A stretch of 64,000 bases of DNA from Acerihabitans arboris. GTDB lineage: Bacteria > Pseudomonadota > Gammaproteobacteria > Enterobacterales > Enterobacteriaceae. The stretch covers positions 62,001 through 126,000 of the forward strand of contig NZ_WUBS01000010.1 in NCBI RefSeq assembly GCF_010131535.1. Direction: 5' to 3'. Below, piece after piece: positions 43,100 through 52,000 of this stretch. Both the position numbers and the translations under genes were made by a program. The notes beneath the pieces are model-generated. The model worked only from the letters and a program-made list of their open reading frames with translations. It did no database searches and was not told the origin of the DNA. Position 1 is the stretch's first letter, and every line of letters starts with the position of its first letter.

Positions 43100-44962
43100 T
43101 TATTCCACAGAAAAAGATGGCAGGTGGTCTTGCAAAGGCTGGGTATCTTTTTTTAAATGCGCCAGCAAGATGTGCGTCAAGCCAAAAACCATGAAATAAT
43201 TTTCGCTGATACAGGTATTGAATCGTGCTTCTAATTTGGTGCTATGATTGAAAAAAACGTTGTAATTGGCGCAAAGCCTGCAGAAATCGCATTGTCGGGA
43301 GTTGTCAAAATCCATTTTCCCAAGTTCGTCGGTATGAAAGTGCATGTCGGCGGCGCGCGGGCCTAAATGTTGCGCAAGCTGCTGGCGCAGCCTGAAATTC
43401 AGTGACAGCGCATCGGCGAATTCATCTTTTATCCTGTTGATATGTTTTAGTAAATTCCATGTTTTTCCTGTTTCAGCCAGGTTAATCCGCGGAAAATCAT
43501 CCCCTGGCAAGGCAACGGGCGGATCGATAGTAATGGCTGCGGTAATATCCGTCCATGAAAGGTTTGACGTGCCAGGGTATATTGAATCATATGGATTTAT
43601 ATCGTGACGCGGCAGGCTGTCGAGCAGGATGTCCTTATCTTTTTTTAATGTGGAAAGCAGCGTATAGGTTAATTTAAATACCGTGGAATACATGTTGCGA
43701 TAACGCACATCATATTCTCCGGCAAAGGTGTAAGGCTGCGTCTTCAATGCCTTTAAGCGATGGAAAAAATTATTATACTTGGTCCAGAGAACGCAAATGC
43801 CGCATTTTTGCGGATCGTTTAAATCAGCGGACTTAAGGGTGTAGGTATGCATGTGTCTTAAGGGGGGGATAGCCACGGAAAATTGCCGCATCAACCGGCG
43901 AAGTTGGGCATTTTGCTTGAGCTCATTATTCAACTCATTTATAAGGGCAATAATATGCTGTTTTATCTGCCATGTTTTCTCCAGGTATTCCGGGGTAATG
44001 CGCAGCAACTCATATCCATGCGTTGCAGCAGCCCGGCTGGCGCCGATTGCAGCGCTTTCCGCCGCGCGGCGCGCGTGCCTTGTGCCCGCGGTGAAACCCG
44101 GTGGGATGGGCCGCGCACCGCCGGGCAGGGTATCGGAGTCCGTTGTGAACAGATAATGCAGTATGGAGGACAGGGTCAAGATAACCACATCGCTGTTTAG
44201 GTATTGGCCGTCCTGGTCTTTGATAAAAGTATTAGGGGGGGTGTTCGACGCTTCAATTTCAGTCAGTAGCTTATGGTAGTCTGCACAAAGGGCGGCTATG
44301 TGACTTTGATGAGGCGTGCAGGGAGTAGCGGCCTGAAGCGTAGGGGCGTGCAGTTGTTTTTGTCTGCTCGCGAGGGTTCCATAGTTTGGCTGGATCAGTT
44401 TGCGCAGCCGGCCATTGCGTAAAATATCCTGTTTCAATTGCTCCTTTACCGTCTTTGATTCCTGCTTAAGCAGCCAGATACGATCCATTTTTTCCATGTT
44501 TAACCGATGTATATCTAATTCATTGATCAAAATGGCCGCGTTGATTCCGTCGATATTTGCAGTGCGGCAGTAAGGCTGCGCGCCCGATGTGGCCGATGTG
44601 AATGAAATGTTCAGGGCGCTTGCCGCGCCAGAAATATTTGACGGGTTGAAAGAACATGACATGCTCAACGTAGTTGAAGGATGGATATTATTAATCTCGA
44701 TTAGGCCGCCAGAAAAAGTATTGCCATACATATTATTACTTCCGGCCGGATGAGAATCGTTCCCCGTCTCAGTGTGCAATTTGCTCTTTTCCGACCCGCA
44801 TTGTTCGAAAATATTCCTTTTATCTGCGGGGGTATGTTGGCTATTGGCAATTTTTCTTGGTATAAGTAATGATCGGCCAGCACAACTTTTATTGTATTGT
44901 TTAACATATTTTTTGTTGATGACGCCATACAAAAGGTCACCTGAATAGGTAATTTTATCCAT
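43100..44962 (-). CDS. Unknown protein with three helical repeats carrying CxxC motifs
   Basis: Unrecognised 620-residue protein; start at 44962, with GAGGTG 9 bases upstream. After an Asn/Ser-rich ~150-residue N-terminus without signal peptide, three ~118-residue repeats begin at W163, W331 and W502. Each opens with a W-x-[IL]-K/L-[QK] helix and a later N..LR.L, then an L/M-H motif (H205, H370/372, H541/543), a CxxC (KCGICVLWTKYNNFF at 387-390, QCDFCRLCANYNVFF at 558-561; lost in repeat 1), and a helical end finishing in LP. The Cys/His pattern suggests a metal site. The same module occurs once in the next gene downstream. Effector, regulatory or selfish-element roles are all possible. Confidence 0.7.
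   Translation of the reverse strand: MDKITYSGDLLYGVINKKYVKQYNKSCAGRSLLIPRKIANSQHTPADKRNIFEQCGSEKSKLHTETGNDSHPAGSNNMYGNTFSGGLIEINNIHPSTTLSMSCSFNPSNISGAASALNISFTSATSGAQPYCRTANIDGINAAILINELDIHRLNMEKMDRIWLLKQESKTVKEQLKQDILRNGRLRKLIQPNYGTLASRQKQLHAPTLQAATPCTPHQSHIAALCADYHKLLTEIEASNTPPNTFIKDQDGQYLNSDVVILTLSSILHYLFTTDSDTLPGGARPIPPGFTAGTRHARRAAESAAIGASRAAATHGYELLRITPEYLEKTWQIKQHIIALINELNNELKQNAQLRRLMRQFSVAIPPLRHMHTYTLKSADLNDPQKCGICVLWTKYNNFFHRLKALKTQPYTFAGEYDVRYRNMYSTVFKLTYTLLSTLKKDKDILLDSLPRHDINPYDSIYPGTSNLSWTDITAAITIDPPVALPGDDFPRINLAETGKTWNLLKHINRIKDEFADALSLNFRLRQQLAQHLGPRAADMHFHTDELGKMDFDNSRQCDFCRLCANYNVFFNHSTKLEARFNTCISENYFMVFGLTHILLAHLKKDTQPLQDHLPSFSVE
43118..44476 (-). repeat. Coding repeats of the CxxC helical module (three units)
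   Basis: The three units lie at 44476-44123, 43972-43610 and 43459-43118 (minus strand). They are related at protein level: shared Trp start, NxxLRxL helix, MH-x-[HY]-T, CxxC-x-L-x3-YNxFF and a terminal KKD-x4-D-x-LP. They have diverged at DNA level, so the duplication is old. Unit 1 has lost both cysteines. Confidence 0.65.
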
Positions 44963-45215
44963 TGGTTCTTTCACCTCATAAGGTCGGTTAACAAATAAAA
45001 ATCCGGTGGTTATTTATGTGATGAATAGTTTATGCTAATCATTTTTTTGTGGATTATTTTGAACCCCGGTCTATCACAAAATTGATATACTCCCTTTTAT
45101 TGACTCCCGCATCTTAGATAACGGAAACTATACCCAACAACAATGGGCTATAAACCCTCGGCGTGGCCGTACGCCCGGTTAATAAGGTGTTGTTTTCCAG
45201 CGGCGCGGGTAATGG

Positions 45216-46367
45216 CTACAGATCGATTTTTTCGAAACGCTGGATCATGGCCAGCGCCAGGCCCTGGGCCGGATCGTAGCTATGGGAGAGAAAGCGGATC
45301 TGCGTATGGCCGTAGGCGAACGCGAGGGTATTGCGGCGCGCCACGGACAATACCTGTTCAGTGAATAGCGGCGACGTATTATAGGCGCAGTCGATAAGCA
45401 GGGTCCGGGGATTGACCAGGTGGATGATCTGGCTGAGCGCCTTGCCCAGCAATTCACCCGCCCGGGCGATGACCTGCTCCGCCAGCCGTGGCGCCTGCGC
45501 GCGGTTGGCCCATCGCAGCCCCGGCTGCAGCAGTTCGAGCTGCGCGTTAACGGCGCTGAGTCCGATCAATGATTCCAGGCAGCCGCGTTGTCCGCAGGAG
45601 CATAGCGGCCCGTCGGGGGCCACGTTCAGGTGCCCGACTTCGCCCGCGGTCCAGCTGCCGCCGTAATAGACCCCGTGCTCGGTCAGCAGCGTGCCGCCGA
45701 TGCCTTCGGCGATACGCAGGTAAAAGCAGGGTTCGGCGCCCGGCAGGCCGGCGCCGCGCTGGCGCGAGACCAGCGCCGCCGCCTTGACGATATTCATCAC
45801 GCCTACCGGCGGCGGGACGCTTTTATCCAAAGCCGCCAGGAGATCGACCTGTTGCCAGCCAAGATGCGACGAAATGTGCATCACGCCCGCAATCGGGTCG
45901 ATAATGCCGGGGAAACCCACGCCGATGCCGATAAGCGCCGGATAACGCCGGTACATCCACTGGATTATGCGCGCGATCTCGGCCAGTACCGGCCCGGGTT
46001 CGGTGGTGTCGAGCGCCAGCGTTTGCTGTTCAATCACATCGGAAAAATAATCATAGACCGCCCAGTGCAGCTGCTGGCGCTCGACCATAATGCCCGCCGC
46101 CTTCATTTTATCCGGCAGCAGCGCGATGTAGATCTTGGGACGGCCGATGGCATTGGACTGAGCCACGCCAAGCTCGGCGACGTAGCCCCTGGCGATAAAA
46201 TCATCCACGATCAGTGAAATGGTATTTTTGCTTAACGATAGCGCGCGGGCAATATCCAAACGCGAGCTGACGCGCTGTTGGCGCAAAAAGGACAAGACAT
46301 GTTTCTCGTTATACTGGCGCAGTAGCGCGGGGCCTTTTCCTGGCTCTGTCATCGTCTGGTTTACCAT
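45216..46367 (-). CDS. ROK-family transcriptional repressor (NagC/Mlc-like)
   Basis: Sugar-responsive repressor, 383 residues. The N-terminal winged HTH is VLSFLRQQRVSSRLDIARALSLSKNTISLIVDDFIARGYVAEL (~24-66). The ROK domain carries the zinc motif CSCGQRGCLES and the sugar-binding LIGIGVGFPGIIDP and GEVGHLNV segments. It is the last gene of the amino-sugar operon (symporter, nagB-like, nagA-like), 57 bases after nagA. Likely targets are the two palindromes at 49952-49980 and 50014-50046 upstream of the operon. The effector is expected to be an amino sugar or its phosphate. Confidence 0.88.
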   Translation of the reverse strand: MVNQTMTEPGKGPALLRQYNEKHVLSFLRQQRVSSRLDIARALSLSKNTISLIVDDFIARGYVAELGVAQSNAIGRPKIYIALLPDKMKAAGIMVERQQLHWAVYDYFSDVIEQQTLALDTTEPGPVLAEIARIIQWMYRRYPALIGIGVGFPGIIDPIAGVMHISSHLGWQQVDLLAALDKSVPPPVGVMNIVKAAALVSRQRGAGLPGAEPCFYLRIAEGIGGTLLTEHGVYYGGSWTAGEVGHLNVAPDGPLCSCGQRGCLESLIGLSAVNAQLELLQPGLRWANRAQAPRLAEQVIARAGELLGKALSQIIHLVNPRTLLIDCAYNTSPLFTEQVLSVARRNTLAFAYGHTQIRFLSHSYDPAQGLALAMIQRFEKIDL

Positions 46368-46424
46368 GGCTTGAGGCTAAGCATCAGCGGGTATTATGGC
46401 ATAACCAATGATGTCCGGAAAAAC

Positions 46425-47582
46425 CTATTCATCGCGCCAGACGCATCCTCCCCGCTGGTAGGCGGCCAGCACCGTTAATTCGCCCTGCCGGTCCTGGCGC
46501 AACGCCACCGCGTCCAGCGGCGCGCCGATGTTCAGCCCGTGGCGCGTCGGCAGGTTAAGCAGTGCCGAGGGGCGCACCGACGCCATGTCCCACGCCGCGC
46601 GGCGCGTTGCCAGGCCCTGGCGGATCAGGGTATTGACGCCATAGAGCAACGAGCGCGCCGACCCCGCCAGCAGCTGCGGGTTATCGGCCATCGACAGGCG
46701 TCCCTGCGGGCTGAGCGTTACCTCGCCGCCAATGTGCAGACGGTAGCGCCCGGGCGGCATGCCGGCCAGGCTGGTGGCGTCGCTGACCAATATGCCGCGC
46801 GCGCCCTTGACCCGCATAAATACTTTTAATACCGACATCGGCAGGTGTTCGCCGTCGCCGATCATGGCGCACCACAGCCGGTCCTGCGCCAGTTGCTCCC
46901 AAATATAATTGGGATGGCGCGGCAGCAGCAAATGCGCCCCGTTGCCCAGATGGGTCGACAGCGTGGCGCCGGCCTCGACGGCGGCGGTTATCTGTCGCGC
47001 ATCGGCGGCGGTATGGCCGAGCGATACCACCGCGCCCTCCGCCACGCAGCGGCGGATAAATGCCGGCGCCTGCGGCCATTCGGGCGACAGGGTCAGCAGG
47101 CGGATATTGCCCTGCGCCGCGCGCTGGAAGCGCTGAAACAGCGTCCAGTCCGGCGCCTTGACAAAGGTTTTGTCATGCGCGCCGCGCGGTCCGTCCTCGG
47201 GGGAAATAAAGGGGCCTTCCAGGTGAATGCCGGCCACGCTTTGCCCGACCGGGGCAAACCGCCGGCGGGCGCTGGCGATCGCCGCCACCATGGCGGTGAT
47301 TTCCTCATCGCCGTTGGTGATAACCGTGGGCAGGAAGGTGGTGACCCCCTGGCGCCATAGATGCCGGGTGACGCCCAGCACCGACTCTTCTTCAATCGGG
47401 CAGCGGTTAAAATCAACGCCCGCGTAGCCGTTAACCTGTAAATCCACCAGACCCGGCGCCAGAATGGGCAGGCTATCGTCCTGCGGCAGCGGCCGGATGT
47501 CACTTATCAGTCCGCCGGCGGCATGGATCTCGACGGCGGTTAAATCCCGGTAGTCCCGGCCGCGGATTTTGACCTTATCCAT
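46425..47582 (-). CDS. N-acetylglucosamine-6-phosphate deacetylase-like amidohydrolase
   Basis: TIM-barrel amidohydrolase of the NagA family, 385 residues from the ATG at 47582, which overlaps the nagB-like stop; another ATG lies at 47597. Key sites are LAPGLVDLQVNGYAGVDFN, IHLEGPFIS (metal Glu), VSLGHTAAD and STHLGNG (metal His), and GILVSDATSLAG (catalytic Asp). The usual THxFNAM loop is replaced by THLGNGAHLLLPRHPNYIWEQLA, marking a variant subgroup that may prefer another N-acylated amino-sugar phosphate. It is translated with the deaminase-like gene, so deacetylation then deamination is the likely flow. Confidence 0.85.
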   Translation of the reverse strand: MDKVKIRGRDYRDLTAVEIHAAGGLISDIRPLPQDDSLPILAPGLVDLQVNGYAGVDFNRCPIEEESVLGVTRHLWRQGVTTFLPTVITNGDEEITAMVAAIASARRRFAPVGQSVAGIHLEGPFISPEDGPRGAHDKTFVKAPDWTLFQRFQRAAQGNIRLLTLSPEWPQAPAFIRRCVAEGAVVSLGHTAADARQITAAVEAGATLSTHLGNGAHLLLPRHPNYIWEQLAQDRLWCAMIGDGEHLPMSVLKVFMRVKGARGILVSDATSLAGMPPGRYRLHIGGEVTLSPQGRLSMADNPQLLAGSARSLLYGVNTLIRQGLATRRAAWDMASVRPSALLNLPTRHGLNIGAPLDAVALRQDRQGELTVLAAYQRGGCVWRDE

Positions 47583-48348
47583 GGGTAATTTCCCCATACG
47601 CGTCCACGTCGGTAAACAGCTCGCAGGCGGGATGGGTACGCAGGACGGTGGCGGGACAGGCGGTGGACAACGGCAGTTGCAACAGGCCGCGCACCGCCGC
47701 GCGTTTGGTGATGCCCGGCACCATGCAAAACAGGCGGGCCGCCGACATCAGGGTCGGAATGGTCAGGGTCACCGCTTGGGTGGGCACCTGATCTATGGCG
47801 GCAAAGCAGCCGTCGTTCACCTGCTGCCGGCGGCAGGCCGGGTCCAGTTCCACCACTTTCATGATTTCCGGATCGTGAAAGTCGGCCACCGGCGGATCGT
47901 TAAAGGCCAGATGACCGTTTTCCCCGACGCCCAGGCAGACCATATCCAGAGGCGCCCGGCTAATCAACGCGGCATAATCGCGGCATACCCGGCGCTCGTC
48001 GCCCTCAGGGATCAGATGCACCTGCCCGGGCCGGACCACATCAAACAGATGCCGGTTCAGATAGTGGCTGAAGCGCTGCGCCGATCCGGCCGGCAGGCCG
48101 ATATATTCATCCATATGAAACGCCGTTACCCGCGACCAGTCGATGTCCCCGGCCGCCGCCAGGGCGGCCAGGAATTCGTTCTGCGAGGGGGCGGCGGCAA
48201 AAATGATCCTGACGTTATCCTTGGCGGACAGGCATTTGCGCAGGTACGCGGCGGCGGTCTCGCCGGCGTGGCGCCCCATTTGCCGGCGATCGGCAAACAC
48301 CTGGACAGCTAAATTTTCGCACCGACGGTTCAATAACGGCAATGACAT
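47575..48348 (-). CDS. Glucosamine-6-phosphate deaminase (NagB family)
   Basis: Aldose-ketose isomerase/deaminase, 257 residues, like NagB (266 in E. coli). Signature sequences are TAFHMDEYIGLPAGSAQRFSHYL and CLGVGENGHLAFNDPPVADF, with the catalytic Asp/His region intact. It would convert glucosamine-6-P (or an isomer) into fructose-6-P (or an isomer) and ammonia. AAGGAG precedes the start, 16 bases after the symporter stop. The slightly short C-terminus lacks the E. coli allosteric tail. GalN-6-P deaminase/isomerase activity (AgaS-like role) is a possible alternative, given the unusual NagA partner. Confidence 0.85.
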   Translation of the reverse strand: MSLPLLNRRCENLAVQVFADRRQMGRHAGETAAAYLRKCLSAKDNVRIIFAAAPSQNEFLAALAAAGDIDWSRVTAFHMDEYIGLPAGSAQRFSHYLNRHLFDVVRPGQVHLIPEGDERRVCRDYAALISRAPLDMVCLGVGENGHLAFNDPPVADFHDPEIMKVVELDPACRRQQVNDGCFAAIDQVPTQAVTLTIPTLMSAARLFCMVPGITKRAAVRGLLQLPLSTACPATVLRTHPACELFTDVDAYGEITHG

Positions 48349-48364
48349 ATAACGCTCCTTAGGT

Positions 48365-49888
48365 TTATTCGGCTTCCTGCTTACGCGGGCTGTGGATTGG
48401 GCCGGAGGATAACGCGCCGTCCTGATCCTGGTTCAACGCGGCCAGCAGGGTCTCCACCCGCGGGCTGACCGGGCTGCGCCGGAACACGCCCGCCAGGGTG
48501 TAGACGATAAGCGACGTGATGACCGGAATGGCCACGATTTGCGTGGTGCTCATGCCCGGCACCACGAATTTGACCGCGAAGAACGCCGCAATCCCCAGCG
48601 CCCAGGAACCGATGGCCGCCGTCGGGCCGCATTTCCTGAACCAGGGCAGCAGGCCGAGCAGCATCGGGATGGAGATAGGGCCGACCAGGCCGCCGAACCA
48701 GATAATCAGCAGGGTCAGCACGCCGCCGAACCGGCTGGCGTTAACCGCGATCAGTAGGGTGGTCAGGATAAACAGCACCACCGTTATGCGCGCCACCACC
48801 AGGGAGGACTGGCCGTTGCCGAAACGGCGGGGAAACAGTACGGGCAGGATATCGCGCGTGACCACGGCGGTGATGGCGTTGGAGTCGGAAGAGGTCATCG
48901 ACAGGGTATGGGTGAACATCGCCACCAGCACCAACCCGATCAGGCCGTTGGGCAATAACCGCATCGCCATGATGGAATAGGACTGGGACGGATCGCTGAT
49001 GTTGGGGAACAGCACCGGCGCGGCCCACATGGGATAGAACAGCACCAGCGGCCATACCAGGTACAGCACCGAGGAGAGCAGCGCGGCCTTATGCGCATCC
49101 TTGCCGCGCGGCGAGGCGATAAAGCGCTGCGCCAGGTTCCAGGTGCCGCCGTTGTAGCTGAGGGTGTAGATAACAAAGTAGGCCAGCATAAAGCCCAGGG
49201 TGTAAGGCTCGCGGATAATATCGGTATGGGCCGGCGGCAATCGGTCCCATACGGTCAGCAGCTCGTGCACGCCGCCCAGGTGGGAGGCTACCGCCGCCAC
49301 CATGACAATCGCCGCGATAAACTGCACCACAAACTGGCCGAAGTCGTTGCAGGCATCGGCCCACAGGCCGCCCATTACCGTATAAAACAGACATAAGGCG
49401 CCGGAAATCGCGATGCCCCAGACCGGAGCCAGGCCGGTGAACACGTTGATGATAATGGCGATGGCCGCCCATTTGGCGCCGACGTCGAAGGTTTTCAGCA
49501 GCACGCCGCTCCACGCCAGCAGTTGCTGTGTCGGGACATTATAGCGGGTGGCGAGATACTCCATCGGCGATTCGATATGCATATGGATGCGCAGCCGCGC
49601 CCAGCGCGGGGCGAAAATAAACGAGCCGATAAATACCGCAATGGAAATGGGCAGCGCCCACCAGAAATAAATGGTAATGCCGTAGCTGTAGGCCACCGCC
49701 GCGTAAGCCACGAATACCGCCGCGCTATAACCCGACATATGATGTGAAATGCCGGACAGCCACCAGGGCATTTTACCGCCTGCGGCAAAAAAATCCTTGG
49801 TACTGCCGACCTTACGCATTGCCCACAGCGTGATTACCACAATCATCAGCGCGTACAGCGCCATGACCACATAGTCCGTCCCGTTCAT
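48365..49888 (-). CDS. SSS-family sodium:solute symporter
   Basis: Inner-membrane sodium-coupled transporter, 507 residues, about 13 helices. Features are DYVVMALYALMIVVITLWAM at the first helix, STKDFFAAGGKMPWWLSGISHHMSGYSAAVF, and LSMTSSDSNAITAVVTRDI in helix 8, which carries the Na+-site Ser/Thr residues typical of SGLT/NanT2-type proteins. It is the first gene of the amino-sugar operon, with GGAG before the start and two palindromic operators just upstream. It probably imports an unphosphorylated amino sugar or amino-sugar glycoside; a kinase would then be needed and none is adjacent. Confidence 0.87.
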   Translation of the reverse strand: MNGTDYVVMALYALMIVVITLWAMRKVGSTKDFFAAGGKMPWWLSGISHHMSGYSAAVFVAYAAVAYSYGITIYFWWALPISIAVFIGSFIFAPRWARLRIHMHIESPMEYLATRYNVPTQQLLAWSGVLLKTFDVGAKWAAIAIIINVFTGLAPVWGIAISGALCLFYTVMGGLWADACNDFGQFVVQFIAAIVMVAAVASHLGGVHELLTVWDRLPPAHTDIIREPYTLGFMLAYFVIYTLSYNGGTWNLAQRFIASPRGKDAHKAALLSSVLYLVWPLVLFYPMWAAPVLFPNISDPSQSYSIMAMRLLPNGLIGLVLVAMFTHTLSMTSSDSNAITAVVTRDILPVLFPRRFGNGQSSLVVARITVVLFILTTLLIAVNASRFGGVLTLLIIWFGGLVGPISIPMLLGLLPWFRKCGPTAAIGSWALGIAAFFAVKFVVPGMSTTQIVAIPVITSLIVYTLAGVFRRSPVSPRVETLLAALNQDQDGALSSGPIHSPRKQEAE

Positions 49889-49951
49889 AACACACTCCGG
49901 TAGCTGGTATTGTTAGCGCAACGTGGCGGGCCCCTGCGCCCGCCGTGTGAT

Positions 49952-49980
49952 TCAATTAGTCACTTATTAGGACTAATTGA
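49952..49980. promoter_or_regulatory. Palindromic operator 1 of the amino-sugar operon
   Basis: TCAATTAGTC (49952-49961) and GACTAATTGA (49971-49980) form a perfect 10-bp inverted repeat with a 9-base spacer, 64 bases upstream of the symporter gene. It shares the core AATTAGT..ACTAATT with operator 2, so one regulator probably binds both; the ROK repressor of the operon is the candidate. Confidence 0.72.
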
Positions 49981-50013
49981 AGGATATTTTCCCGTCTTGT
50001 CGTTTGGTCCGCA

Positions 50014-50046
50014 GTTTAATTAGTCCTAATTAATTACTAATTAAAC
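50014..50046. promoter_or_regulatory. Palindromic operator 2 of the amino-sugar operon
   Basis: GTTTAATTAGT (50014-50024) and ACTAATTAAAC (50036-50046), a perfect 11-bp inverted repeat with an 11-base spacer. Its centre lies 64 bp from that of operator 1. TTA/TAA-rich arms of this size fit ROK (NagC/Mlc) sites. A CRP-like half site (TCACATTT) lies near 50080-50087. Confidence 0.72.
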
Positions 50047-50153
50047 CTAACACGTCCCCAGGACGATGAAAGAGAGTTATATCACATTTATTTGCCAGCG
50101 CAGGCGGGGCGGGTCATAGGACTTTTTTATGACCCTGTCCGCCGCCGGGGAGT

Positions 50154-51032
50154 CTAGAAATTACCCGGATTATGGGCCGACCCGAGCATCTGGTCATACA
50201 CGTCGGTACGCCTGTCGCGCAGCACCTGGTTAAAGGCATTCCAGTTGCGGTGGCGTTTTGCGTCGGCCAGGTTTAGGGTCGCCATGACGATTTCGGTGTC
50301 TGTGGCGCTGGCCGGTCCCGCCGCCGGCCAGCCGGTATAACTCACGATCAGGCTCTGGCCGATGAAGGGCTGGTCGCGCTCCACGCCTACCCGATCCGCC
50401 GCCGCGACAAATACCGAATTGGTGTGCGCCGCCGCCATGCAGATGATATTGGCCATGGCCTCGCGGTCGGGGTCCTGGCCCGGAATCGGCACCCAGTTGG
50501 TGGGCACGCAAACGATCTCCGCGCCCTGCAAGGCCGCCAGCCGGAAGCTTTCCGGGAACCAGCAGTCATAGCAGATATGGCACCCCAGCGTGCCGATGCG
50601 GGTTTTGAACACCGGGAAACCCAGGTTGCCCGGCTCGAAGAAAATGGCTTCGTCACCCCACAGATGTACCTTGCGGTAGCGGCCGATAAACCCCTCCGGA
50701 CCCACGATCGCCGCGGCGTTATATAACAACTCGCCCTCGCGCTCGGTGATTCCGGCGACGATATATACCCCAAGCCGCCGGGCACAGTCGATCCATGCCT
50801 GGCAACTGGGGCCGTCGGGCAGGGTTTCGCCCAGCGCGAACGCCTCGGCGCGGGAGGCGAACACATAACCGGTATTGCACAGTTCCGGCAGCACCATCAG
50901 GTTGGCTCCCCGCGCCGCCGCCTGCTCGATCAGGGCGACGGTGGCCTGGACATTGCGCGCCGTCTCGCCGAATACGGGTTCCATTTGCAGGCAGGCTACG
51001 GTTACTAAGGCTTCAGTCGGTTTAGACGCCAT
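50154..51032 (-). CDS. Nitrilase-superfamily carbon-nitrogen hydrolase
   Basis: Cytosolic C-N hydrolase, 292 residues. The catalytic triad is complete: E50 (LPELCNTGY), K121 (YRKVHLW) and C154 (CHICYDCWFPE). Overall it resembles N-carbamoyl-amino-acid hydrolases and beta-ureidopropionases more than true nitrilases. It would release ammonia (and CO2 if a carbamoyl group is the substrate). It lies 48 bases after the GATase-like gene, forming a two-gene operon divergent from an ABC importer/M24 operon, with LacI-type operators between. This context suggests catabolism of an imported nitrogenous compound. Confidence 0.88.
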   Translation of the reverse strand: MASKPTEALVTVACLQMEPVFGETARNVQATVALIEQAAARGANLMVLPELCNTGYVFASRAEAFALGETLPDGPSCQAWIDCARRLGVYIVAGITEREGELLYNAAAIVGPEGFIGRYRKVHLWGDEAIFFEPGNLGFPVFKTRIGTLGCHICYDCWFPESFRLAALQGAEIVCVPTNWVPIPGQDPDREAMANIICMAAAHTNSVFVAAADRVGVERDQPFIGQSLIVSYTGWPAAGPASATDTEIVMATLNLADAKRHRNWNAFNQVLRDRRTDVYDQMLGSAHNPGNF

Positions 51033-51080
51033 GGCGGTCTCCGGATAATGTCGGTAAAAAAGGCCCCGGTAATCAGCGGA

Positions 51081-51851
51081 TTAACGGGTGGTCAGCCAGT
51101 CCAGCATATTGAGCAGCAGCTGTTTGTAACCCGGCCAGTCGATAAAGCTCTGCGGCAGCCAGTGCGGGCTGATATCCGAGGTCCAGACCAGCGTCCGTCC
51201 CTGTCCACAGGCGCCGGTGACCAACAGGGGATGCCCGCCCAGTTCGTCCGGTAGGCGCGCCAGCACATCGCTGCCGGCCTTGGGGATCACTTCGTTGGCG
51301 CCCAGCAGCAGCGGCCAATCGCCGGTGATATCCTTGAACAGCGCATGATCCTGCCGGAGCGGGTCGATAACCGGACGAAAGCCCTGCGGTACCTCGATGC
51401 GATCGTCATACGGCAGGCATTCCACCGGCAGCGCCTGCTCCACCGCGGTGCGATGCCAGCGCGCCTTGCCGTCGATGCCCTGGAAGCTCAGGTAGCCGCC
51501 GAACATCGCCAGCGCGCCGCCGCCGGCGGTCCAGTCGCGCAGCACATCAAGCCGATTGGCCACCGTTTTGCCGTGCAGCCAGACGTCGGGATGCAGCAGC
51601 AGCGAGTTGGCGCCGATATCCGACAACAGGATAGCGTCATAACGGCTAAGCTCTTGCCCGGTAAACGGGAATTCCTCCACCGCCTCGTGCGCCGGCATGT
51701 GCGTCAGGACAAATTCCGTGTCGGCCAGCGCGGCAATCGCCGCCTTGGCGCCCGAATGGAACGTCACGCTGCCGAATTGATCAAACCCCTTAAAATGGGT
51801 TGCCGAAGTGACCCAGGTCTCACCCACTAATAATATCTGTTTCCGACTCAT
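51081..51851 (-). CDS. Putative glutamine amidotransferase-fold protein (PF07090-like)
   Basis: Cytosolic protein of 256 residues from the ATG at 51851 (GGAGG upstream). It resembles the uncharacterised class-I GATase-like family: KQILLVGETWVTSATHFKGFDQFG at the start, YDAILLSDIGANSLLLHPD, then the elbow GGALAMFGGYLSFQG, where the usual nucleophilic Cys is not present. The C-terminal GRTLVWTSDISPHWLPQSFIDWPGY is typical for the family. The molecular function is unknown. It is first in the operon with the nitrilase and is driven from the LacI-operator region, so it probably takes part in the same pathway. Confidence 0.78.
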   Translation of the reverse strand: MSRKQILLVGETWVTSATHFKGFDQFGSVTFHSGAKAAIAALADTEFVLTHMPAHEAVEEFPFTGQELSRYDAILLSDIGANSLLLHPDVWLHGKTVANRLDVLRDWTAGGGALAMFGGYLSFQGIDGKARWHRTAVEQALPVECLPYDDRIEVPQGFRPVIDPLRQDHALFKDITGDWPLLLGANEVIPKAGSDVLARLPDELGGHPLLVTGACGQGRTLVWTSDISPHWLPQSFIDWPGYKQLLLNMLDWLTTR

Positions 51852-51925
51852 CGATATCGCCCTCCGCAAGCGTGGATCAAAGTAGTGCGGCGCTGCACCT
51901 TTTTAGCGCGCCATACTCTGCATTT

Positions 51926-51941
51926 ATTGAACCGTTTCAAT
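51926..51941. promoter_or_regulatory. LacI-type operator of the leftward operon
   Basis: ATTGAACCGTTTCAAT, with arms ATTGAA/TTCAAT; the symmetry extends to 9-bp arms (51923-51944). It lies 75 bases upstream of the GATase-like gene and overlaps its probable -35 region. The same 16-mer recurs at 52013-52028, exactly 87 bp away. Confidence 0.78.
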
Positions 51942-52000
51942 AAATGAAATTGTCATTTTTATTATTATATATCAAGTGAAAATTTAATTTTAAAAGATTA

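Noticed and set aside
41719-44962. Insertion sequence
   Set aside because: An OrfA-like HTH is present in one protein, but there is no DDE transposase, no terminal inverted repeats and no target duplication that I could see.
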